Source: Diadema setosum (Eukaryota > Echinodermata > Echinoidea > Diadematoida > Diadematidae). From it: a stretch of 64,000 bases of DNA. The position numbers and the translations under genes were made by a program. Shown here in pieces: positions 1 through 11,200 of the stretch. The stretch is from contig NC_092705.1 in NCBI RefSeq assembly GCF_964275005.1, positions 3,488,453 to 3,552,452 on the forward strand, given 5' to 3'. Each line of letters opens with the position of its first letter. Position 1 is the first letter of the stretch. The notes beneath the pieces are model-generated. The model was not told where the DNA came from and made no database searches. It was given only the letters and a program-made list of their open reading frames with translations.

Positions 1-134
1 AATTGTGCACTAGTGTAGCAGAACACCGAGTGAAGTTGCACATGATTGTTGAGTGTAGTGTATAGCCTTGTAAGATTTTTTTTTTTCCTAGACTTATCTC
101 TTTGTTTCCACCAATCTCCTTTCATCCATTTCAG

Positions 135-172
135 CATATCAGGAGAGTGGAATGCTCGAAGCAGAGGATACT
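135..172 (+). CDS. ATG3: ATG3 coding exon (first visible)
   Basis: A 38-nt exon after a pyrimidine-rich tract and TTTCAG, followed by the donor GTGAGT at 173. The first two bases complete a codon from an exon outside the window. It encodes [12 protein letters not shown], matching the acidic EESGLLE segment just before the core of vertebrate ATG3. Confidence 0.85.
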
Positions 173-1049
173 GTGAGTGAAATTCTCCTACTTTAATTTA
201 TTTGTGGACAGCCACTAAAAGACTGCAATGACGTGGCATATCTTTTTGTATTTAGAATCAAACACATTCTACATACTGGTACATATAATTTACATGAGCA
301 TTCCGCACCTATATCAATCAGTCTGTAATTGCTGTGGATGTAAAAATTAAGATTGTTTAAATATTTTGTTTCTGTGTGTCATGGTTGTGAATATCATCTG
401 GATGAACTGAATGTTATGTAGAGCATATAGATGCAATGTTTTGTATGCATTTGTATGTAATTTTGGTTTGACTAAATTTGAGGCCTTTTTTCTCTCTTCA
501 CACCCATTTCAAAGTTTCAGGTAATTTGGCATATTGAATGTCAAACACTTGATACATCACTACTAAATTGTGCTCTCTTCTGACTTTCTTGTAGTATAGC
601 AGACTAGGGATGATATCTACTTGATCAAATTTCAGTCTAGTAGTTAAATTTTGGTAGGACTTCAGTGTTTTATTCAGCTTCGATATTCTCATTGTAACGG
701 TAAGAAGTGAAAATTATGTTTTCTATATTTCAGAGGTCATTTCAATATATTAGCTGATATAATTTCATTTGAATTTTGATTTTCTCGGACTTTTTGCAGA
801 TTTAATACATTTGAACAATTTATTTAATCAGTGTAGAATATGCAGTAAAGTTCAGAGCTGCCTATTCGATGTAAACAAGGTGTACCTATCTGTAGCAAAA
901 ATGACCACTGGACATGGTGGCTTCAAGAGCAGGGTGCTACATAAGCACTTGCCCGATTGCCCGGGCCAAGTGAAAAGCAAATTTGGGCAAGTTTTTTTGA
1001 ACAATGAGACCAAATGAATGCCCGAATTGGACAAGCAAACAGCTTTGAA

Positions 1050-1086
<37 letters not shown>

Positions 1087-2168
1087 ATCCCCCCCCCCCC
1101 ACACACAAACCCACAAAGTCAACCATACAGTCCAGAAGCCTAAAGATAATGACTGTTTTATTAGTGAAGCACACACACTTTATATTTAATTTCAGCAACT
1201 TTCCAACACTTAATGAAGAAGCCTCAGTGCAATGCAATGGCAGCATGTGATCAGACCAAATTTGTTACTCCATTGTGTTTAAGCCTGCGAATCAAAGTGT
1301 GCTGTTTATTCAAATGACTGTGTTTTTTATGAAGCCCGTGACTTACACATGATTTTCAGTATTATTTCCTTATATTTTGGACTTTCTTTTCGGGCAAGTA
1401 AAATTAATGTTCGGACAAGTGTTTTGCAGCAAATTTGAAAATCTGCTTGCCCGACTAGGCAAGTGGTAAAATAAAGTTGTGTAACACCCTGAAGAGCTCA
1501 AGTCAAACGGCAACTCATCTTGAACTGTCTATTCCAACCACTGACTGGCTCCGTGCAGTTTCTGTAGACTTCAATGTTGTGTCACTAGAAATTGATGATG
1601 GTGGTACTCAAGTAGACAAAGAATGAGTGAGTGTGCGGTAGTGCAAAAGATGCAGAGCAGTCATTCCAATGTGAACAAAAGAGGTGACACCGTAACGTCT
1701 TTTCATTTTGCAGGCGACGTTAGATACCAGCAAGCTACCGGGGGCTGGATCCGACGTGGCTGGCGCAGGAGGGGAAATCGTGCAGACCAGGACGTACGAC
1801 CTGAACATCACGTACGACAAATACTACCAGACGCCGAGACTATGGCTGTATGGGTATGACGAGGTGAGAAGTAAGGAGTTATTGGCGCGAGATTAGATCA
1901 GGTATTAGTTTCAGTGTGAAACTGGTCACATTGGTACAAGTTAATGACACTTTGCATCTGTTTGAGACTGGTCAATTTTTGACATGTGAACCGCCCCTCT
2001 GCTGTGGCTGGGAGGAAAATGATGATTACAAATAGATCGTTGTAGGATTGACTCTGTTGTGAATTTCAAACCAAATGCATCTTTTAGTGTCATGAAGGAT
2101 TAGATAATATATCATTTTTCATGGAGAGGTTATGTCTGGCCAGTGGCTAATCTTTTTGCAGTAGATGC

Positions 2169-2218
<50 letters not shown>

Positions 2219-5200
2219 TTGGATAGATAGAGCAATTAAGAGAGAAAGAGTAAGCAATATTGACTCTATCAGACCAAGTCTTTAATGTATTCAAATCCTA
2301 TGCATGTTTAGTTCACAAAAAAGAAAAAATAAATAGATAAATGAATGAAAAGATAAATAAAGAAATATATGAATGAATGAATGAATGAACAAGCACAAAG
2401 CTTGCTGGAGGCTTGCCTTACCTAGCAACCACTGATGAATGCTAAGTGAATTCCTGCCATAGACCCCGTTTACAGTGCGGGGCCGGGCTCGGCCGTGGCC
2501 GAGCCGCGGCCGAGCCTCGCAATTTTGTCCGTTTACACTGCTGGGCTCGGCCGCGCTTTTAATTCAAACCTTTCAATATTTTGTCGTAGTGGCGCTCTGC
2601 TTGTATACAAACGCAATTTGGTATAGTCTGGTTTTCAGACCCTTTGCCAACTGGATTCCGTGGCGACAAAGTCGCCGTTCGGGCAAAGGCCTTTGCCGAA
2701 GGAAAAATCTTTTGCAGGACAAAACCAGCTTAAACTATACTAGCTTTCGACGTTGAGGGGGTTAATATCCTGAATAGCGAAATAGTACGGGCAGAGGGTC
2801 TGGAAGCCAGACTAAAATTGGCCGCGCATTTGGCCCAGTTTGCGTTTACACCAAGAAGAGGCCGGGCTCGAGACCACCTCCAGAGCGAGGCCAAATGCGA
2901 GGCCAATTTTGGCCCCGCATTTGGCCTTTTGCGCGTTTACACTGAAGCGGGGCTGGGCTCGAGCCTCGCACTGTAAACGGGGTCTAAGGAACTTACTAAG
3001 AGGGAGCAGGTGAATAGAATGATTTGATACAAGGCTGTAGGAAGAGAAGCATCCTTGAAATTTAGTACGTAGCAGAAACTGTCTATTTGGATTGTCATTT
3101 TTCTGTGCAGCATCGAAAACCGCTGACCGTGGAGCAGATGTACGAGGACATCAGTCAAGACCACGTCAAGAAGACCGTCACGATGGAATCCCACCCAAAT
3201 CTACCGCAGACTATGTGTTCGGTGCATCCGTGCAGGTAAGGAAAACAGGGAACCTTTGTTTCAATAATAGAAGAATAACATGAGATGGACACTGATTTTT
3301 CAAGTGCTGGTACTTTTTTCACAATTGTCAGCTCATTAAAAGCTCATAGGTGAAGCGTAGCAGAGTGCACTTCAAAAGTACTCAAGTTTACAACCTACGT
3401 GCTAGCAATATTAGGTCATAGGTCAAGTATGGCATGTACTTGTAAATTCAGACTTTTCCCCACCAGCCACAGTATGACCTCCTTTTCTATGTACTGTGAA
3501 CTAGATTTGAATTCTTTTGTCTATCTAAATTCTCCAGCCCCAGATTCCGTTTTTTTTTTGTTTTGTTTTGTTTTGTTTTGTTTTGTTTTTGTTTGTTTGT
3601 TTGTTTGTTTGTTTTTTTTTACTTCACCATAATGATAAATAGCCTCCTTGTGAGTAGGTACCATCATATTTTTCTAGCATTTTTACTCAGATTTAGACTT
3701 TGATATATTGGCTGCCATGTTCTGTGTTAGAAATATTTCATTGTACATTCTAGCTAGATATCATGTACCATTTCATTTTGCTACATTTTATGCATTTTTT
3801 AACTCACCTGAGCCAAAGGCTCAAGTGAGCTATTGCGATCGCCCTTCGTCCGGCGTCCGTCGTGCGTCGTGCGTCGTCCGTCGTGCGTAAACTTTTTACA
3901 TTTTCATCTTCTTCTTGAAAACCCCAAGACCGATTTCCATCAAACTTAACAGGTAGCATCCCTAGGGGGTTAGGAACTCAATTTGTTAAAATGGGCACCA
4001 TGCCCCACCCAGGGGGCCCCCAGGGGGGCCCAAACCCCACAAAATTAAGGAATCTGTAAAAATCTTCTTCTCTAGAACCAGAAGTGATAGAGCTAAGTTA
4101 ATACTATGAGTTAGTACATTGATGACTGTAGTTTCAAGTTTGTTCATGGCAGAATCAGGGGTGCCCCCCTTGGGACCCAGGTGAGGGGGGTGGGGAGCGG
4201 TCCTAATGGGGCCTAAATTGTACATTTTCATCTTCTTCTTGAGAACCCCATGACCCATTTTCACCAAACTTGGCAGGTAGCATCCCTAGGGGGTTAGGAT
4301 CTCAATTTGTTAAAATGGGCACCATGCCCCACCCAGGGGGCCCCCAGGGGGCCCCAAACCCCCCAAAATGAAGAAATCTTTAAAAATCTTCTCTAGAATC
4401 AGAAGTTATAGAGCTAAGATAATACTATGAGTGAGTACATTAATGACTGTAGTTTAAAGTTTGTTCATAGCAGATCCAGGGGTGCCCCTCTTGGGGGTGG
4501 GGGGGAAGGTCCGAATGGGGGCCTGAATTGTACATTTTCATCTTCTTCCTGAAAACCTCATGATGGATTTTCATCAAACTTGGCAGGTAGCATCCCTAGG
4601 GGGTCAGGATCTCAATTTATCAAAATGGGCACCATGCCCCACCCAGGGGGCCCCAGGGGGCCCCAATCTCCCCAAATTAAGGAATCTTAAAAAAATTTGG
4701 GCCCTTTTTTTTTTTATTGTACATTTTCATCTTCTACTTGAGAATGCCTGGTCAAATTTTAGTAGAGCTGTGAATAATTTAGATTAGTGACTGCGTGAAA
4801 GGTGAACTTGCGATACTCAGGTGAACGCTAGACCCGCGGGTCTCTTATTTCATTGAGAAATGCGAAATGGATTTGAATTGAAATTGAAATTCTAATGATT
4901 ATACGCAGTCACGAAGCTATCATCCCACACCCAAAAGTCACCTCCAGCCAAGAACTCATGATAGGTTGTTGCTCTAAGGTGGCCCATGGATGGCTACCAA
5001 TCACTTTCCTCCATTGATAGACCGTCATTATCTATCTCTTCCCACTCCTTCGTCGTTGTAGACTCAGCTCTCAGCATTTTCCCTGTCTAGTTTAAATTAC
5101 ACACAGAATCACACCCTATCATCAGATCAGGGGCCCGTTTCATAAAACTTGTCATCAATGACAAGTTGTCATAGATGTGACAAGCTACTGAAATCCTTGC

Positions 5201-8200
5201 ATCTGATTGGCTGAGAGCAAATTTGTCATAGAAATGTGGCAGTTGTCAATGATGACAAGTTTTATGAAACGGGCCCCTACTAGAGTTTCAAAGTGCTCAA
5301 TAAGATTTTTTTTTTTTCAACCATCAGGTCAAAGGTAGAAAGCCCTTTGTGAGTTTTGTGTGTGTGTGTGTGTGTGTGTGTGTTGACTCATCACCCTACC
5401 AGCAAGAAAAACAAAACAAAAACAAAACTTATGGTGGTGTGGCAAGTTCGCTTGTATTCTCATCTCCAGTACCCATACAAAGTCACAGGTGTAAAAATTT
5501 AGAGTGCATTTAAAGTTACTGGAGTTCACTCCTACCAGCAACTTGAAATAAGCAATCAAGTTTGCAGTCAATGCAGAGTAAAATAGAGTTCAACAAGTTT
5601 TATGTTTCAGACCAGCTTGTGACGTGGAAACTGGACAACAGCAGCAGTAGATTTGAATTTTGTGGAGCATGAATTCCCTAGCAGTTGCAATAAAATTTGT
5701 ATGACAATTGGTTCAGTGCCTTAAAGGGGAAGTCCAGACGATTTTCATAATTTCACGTGTGTAGTAAATAAGTCGACAGCTCCATGTTTAGATTTGTGGA
5801 ATTTATTGTGGTCCGTGAGCAGAGAAACAGATACTCTGAAAAACCCAAAACAATTTACACTGAACAAGGATGATAACATAGGAGGCTCACATATTCCAGC
5901 AATGTAGCAATGTAATTCCATTACAATATCACTTCTTTAACAAGTTTGCCTGTGTAGAATTTTTACATGGTTTCTTCTTTTGTTCTGCTTCCTTGAGCCC
6001 CTCTCATGCATTCTTATGGTGAAGCTGCCATGTCATCTTCTTTGTTCATTGCGATTTGTTATACATCCTTGAAAACATTCTTATTCCTCATACCAAGCGC
6101 TGTAAATTCTGAAACTCTGTACCCAGTATAACCAATTAATAGTTATTCAAATGTGAAAGTCTGATAATTATCTGGAGGTCTCCTTGTTGATGGTGCTTTC
6201 TTAATGAGACCATTTATCACCTGAATTGCTCGTGGCTGTCTGTCAAATATCACTGAGCCGGAAAGGCTGGGTGCTTATTGGTCATTTTATGTTCGTCTTT
6301 GGCAATAATAGTAAGAGACAGATGGGGCTAATATGGGGCATCATGCCGTGATAGAGAAAAGTAGTTTCTTGAGAAGCAAACTCCGGACCCCCCCTCTCCT
6401 ATAATTCATGAATCCTCCGGGTTGAAATCAAGGTAGATGCTAAAGACCCATCACCAGCATGGAGCGAAAAGGTGGCCCAATTGCATCAATCTTAATTTGC
6501 TGCCTCTCATGGTACATTTGAAATACATGACTAGTGCAGGCCTACTATGGTATAATTTGCCCATCAGCGAATTTGTGCATCGAAGCGAACACTAATCAGT
6601 GAAGTTAGACTTCATTGGTGTTTCTTTAGCAGCATGTGTCATGACACAGAAATCAGCAATAAGTCTGTGCACAACTTGTCACTAGGATACTTGAATATAT
6701 CAGAGCTGGGCCAGACTTTCTACTCCATGGTATCCCCATGCTACTGGGTCTTGATACAAATAATGAATGTTTATGAGTGCAGCGGACAGAATATTTCATG
6801 AGGTGAAAGATGAAATGATACATTCAATGAGGTGCAGCTGAGTTGAATGGAACAAAAATTTCATCTTTCTCCGAATGAAATATTCTGTCCATTGCACGTA
6901 TGAAAAATACTTATTATTTGTTTTATATAACGCCTGAAATAGATCCTTGTCATTTGATGTTTTATGAATTTAGAAGCAAGAGAGAATGTATGGGATACGA
7001 GACCGAGAGAGTGCTCACTGAGCGCTTTACGCTAGCGCGCTGTTGCATTCTCACACTGCAAATACAAGCGTTTTACATACGTAATGTGCAGGGCTGTCCG
7101 CCTGCGTGCAATGGAGCAAATCATAAGGATACAAGATTGCATAGTAAATGGACCCACAATTGCACGAACGATGACGTAATAGTATTATGAATGATCAATA
7201 GCAAACGACCAATCAAATGACAAGGATCTATCTAGGTGTTATATCAATCAAGATAGTTAATTGACTGCAGGATGAGACTTTATGTTAGCAAAGAGAATCT
7301 TTCCACTCCTCACTCGTCAGTCTCATGTGAGTTAGATGGCATTAAATAACAGCTAATTAGACTAATAGATCATTGTCATTTGATTGGTTGTTTGATATTG
7401 ACCATTTGCCCCGTCTTACTGTTACGTCATTCATGCAATTGTGGCTCCACTTACCGCGCAATCTTGGATCCATGTGATTTGCTCCATTCACATGCATGCC
7501 GAGAGCCCGGCACACTGTATATGTAAAACACATGTGTTTGCAGTGTGCATGTGATCAGGCACATTGATGGACAGTGCACTGGCTTATAGCGCTCAGCACC
7601 CTTGTGATCTCATATCTCACACATTCTTTCTTGTTTCTAAATTCATAAAACATCAAATGACAAGGATCTATTTTCAGGTGTTATATGAAACAAATAGAGG
7701 TTTTTCATTCCTTCATAATGAACAGAATATTTCATTTGGTGAAAGATGAAATTATTAAACCATTCAACTCGGCTTCTTTCTCCTCAGTGAAATACTGTGT
7801 ATGCCAAATATTTCGCAAGGTTTTTATTTTCGTGAATTTCGCAAGTCAGGTGCTATTCGCGAAATTAAAGACACGCGAAAATATTGACTCTGATCCCGAT
7901 GTGGATGTGACATACACGTGTACAATTCTCCATTCAGTACAGGACTCGGCGATCGGGAATTTAACCGCTCACGAAATCGTTGGGAATTCCGGATTCGCGA
8001 AATATATGGCGTATACAGTATTCTGTCCATTGCACTCATGAGCATTCAGTATTTGTATAACGATGATCATATTACTCTCTCTCTGTCTGTATTCCAGGCA
8101 TGCTGATGTCATGAAGAAGATTATCCATACTGTGGCTGACGGAGGAGGTGATCTTGGCGTGCACCTGTATCCTTTTCAACGCTGCAAAATTCCATCAAGG

Positions 8201-11200
8201 ATGAGATGTAGTAGAGTAATATGCTGAAGCATTTATTCATATGTGACCCTGCATCGCAAAACCAACAAAAAGTTGCCTGACATGGAAATTTAGTTAAGAG
8301 TAGGTTCTAAAAGAGGAGACTCTAAGCTTTGAAATGATGTATAACTCAATTCATATGGACTCTCGTAACCTATCTAAATATTGGAAAGAAAGGACATACT
8401 CTGGAAAGTGTGAACTGAGAAAACAGGCTCTGAAGTACAGGGTGTATTCAAACGTTTAATCTTTACCAAGCCATGCTAGCTATGGGATGAATTGAACAAA
8501 AAACATCACTCCCGACATGCGCAAAGCCTTGAAATCGCTCAAGGAAGATGACTCCATCACGATTCTGCCAGCTGACAAAGGTCGCGCCAGTGTTGTACTG
8601 GATACCGATGTCTACCGCGCCAAGATGACCGAATTGATCGATTCCGGCCCATACCGCGCTATCAGTAAGGACCCCACTGATCGTCTCTGCCGCAAGCTCT
8701 CTACCATTCTGCGCAACTTCCATAAGAATGGTGACATAGACGATGCCGTTTACCGCAGGTTAAGACCTTCGCAGAAGCAACCGCCCAGGATCTATGGACT
8801 GCCCAAGATCCATAAGCCCGGCACCCCGTTACGCCCCATAGTCTCGTGCATTGGCTCGTTCGCTTACGACATTTCGAAGTTTCTCGCTGACATTCTCATC
8901 CCGTTGGTTGGCTCCTCTGAACGTGCTGTTCACGACTCCGCGACCTTTGTTGATTTCCTACGCAGTGAGACCATAGGTGAGCATGAAGTAATGGTCTCAT
9001 TCGATGTGGTGTCGTTGTTCACCAGCGTACCCATTGACGCCGCATGTGACGCCGCATTTCTCAAACTTAGCTCCGATGCTACTCTCCCCCAGCGCACTCA
9101 GCTATCATCGACCAAGATAGTTGATCTGTTGAAGTTCGTGCTGCATTCGACATATTTCATGTACAACGGCGATTTCTACGAACAGCAGGAAGGAGCACCC
9201 ATGGGTAGTCCCGTTTCTGCTGTCATCGCGAACCTCTACATGGAGTTCTTTGAAGAACAGGCGCTGAAGACCTGCCCACCCAACTGCGCCCCGAGGGTGT
9301 GGAAGCGTTACGTTGATGATACTTTCATCATCACCGCTAGATCATCTGCCAATGATCTACTCGAGCACGTGAACGCGCAACATCCATCTATCCGTTTTAC
9401 CATGGAGACAGAAAGTGACGAGCGCATCGCCTTTCTTGACACATTGGTACATCGCGACACCGGAGGCCGCTTGACCACTACCGTGTACAGAAAGCCCACG
9501 CATACTGACCAGTACCTGGCTTACGACTCACACCATCCAAAGTCTGTGAAGCGCGGGGTTGTGAAGTGTCTCTACGAGAGAGCTTCACGCATCGTCTCCA
9601 AACCCCACTGCACTGCGCCGGAGAAACAGCATGTCTCATCAGCGCTCGTTTTGAATGGCTATCCGATTTCGTTCGTGAACCGCGCCTCCCGGAAAAAAGC
9701 ACACCACTTCCGAGAAGCCTGCCCGATTTAACTCTACCGTGGTCCTCCCATATGTGGACAGCATCGCTCACACACTCCGGCGACGTTTGGAGAAGCATGA
9801 TATTCGCGTAGTTTTCAAGTCCGATACCATCCGTAACCAACTGGTCCGCCCTAAGGACCCCGTTCTCCCCGACAGGCGCGATGGAGTTGTCTACAAGATT
9901 CCTTGCTCTACCTGCGACAAGGTCTACATTGGCGAGACTGGTAGACCTGTAGGTGAGCGCATGCATGAACATCGCCGAGATGTTTGACTTGGACGCACGG
10001 AGAGTTCCGCTGTCGCCGAACATGCGTGGTCATCCGAGCACCATCCCAACTGGGAAAAGGTTAGCTGCATTGCGCAGGACAAGCATTGGTACACACGCGT
10101 GTCAAGGAAGCTATCCACATCCGTCTACACCCGAACAACATCAACAGGGATAGCGGCATTGACATCCCTGACGAATGGTTATCGGCCATTCGACGCCACT
10201 CGACCAACCGGTTTGAACCGGTTCGAGACGCCACGGCAGGGAACAATAGCAGCACCGCGCCCGGTGATTGGCCATTGACAGCGGCCAACCACAATGCAGG
10301 AGCACCTCGACCAATAGCAGGCCAGCGGCACCGGCCAATGGCAGTCCAGCTCACGCCTCAGTAGACCCGAACAATAGCGCGCGCCCGGTCGCCCCGGGCC
10401 ACCTTCACGGCTATATAAACCGCACGCAGCAATGTCTATGTTCATTGCCTGACGAAGACTAGCAGTTCGCAGTCGAAACGTCGCAACCTCTCAACGTTTG
10501 CACATCGTGAGACAACTGATTACTTTCTTCATTCATTCTTCACCATAATGAACCTCTTCCAATCCAAAAAACAGGATGTTGACCACCAGAGCAACAACAA
10601 TGAAGGGATTATCAGATTAAGCTGAAATTGAGCATGCTCCATAACACATTCTGTAGATGATCAATGCCAACTTTCAATGCAGTAGCATCATTCTTTCAAA
10701 AGTAGTTGGAGTTGAAAGTGAAGAGTGTGGGGAGGGTATTTAAAGGACAAGTCCACCTTCATATACATGTGGATTTAGTGAATGCAGCAATATTAGTAGA
10801 ACACATCAGTGAAATTTTGAGGAAAATCCGACAATCCGTTCAAAAGTTATGAATTTTTAAAGTATGTGCGCAATCACTGCTGGATGAGAAGACTACTACA
10901 GTGTGTGATGTCACATGCGTACAACAATATAAGGAAAATAAAAAGAGAATTTCACAAAACTTTACTTTTTGAATGAGGTGCACATTTCTTGGACTTGTTA
11001 CTGGTGTATGTTAAGGATTATATTATTCCCCTTGCCTTCTGAAAGAGAGAAGTTGAGTGTTCTTTTGTTATGTGAGAAAAGGGAAAATAAGTTGAATTTT
11101 CTTTATGCTTTCTTTATACCGTTGTACAGATGTGACATCACAAGCTATAGTAGTCTTCTCATCCAGCTGTGACTGAGCAGAGACTTTAACAAAATCATAA

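Larger units (their letters stand above)
8500..10560 (+). mobile_element. Penelope-like retroelement, 5'-truncated old copy
   Basis: It contains a PLE reverse transcriptase region followed by a GIY-YIG endonuclease region, the defining pair of endonuclease-bearing Penelope-like elements. A promoter-like, TATA-containing tail ends with the CTGACGA...GAAA motif often seen in PLE terminal repeats. The 5' end lacks the N-terminal part and upstream terminal repeat. The reading frame is interrupted at a small number of places (about one to three), so the copy is a fossil. It lies in the last ATG3 intron, in the same orientation as the gene. Confidence 0.9.

Noticed and set aside
7564-8045. 118-codon frame and its overlaps
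   Set aside because: It runs across the boundary of two nested MITEs, so it cannot be an inherited gene.
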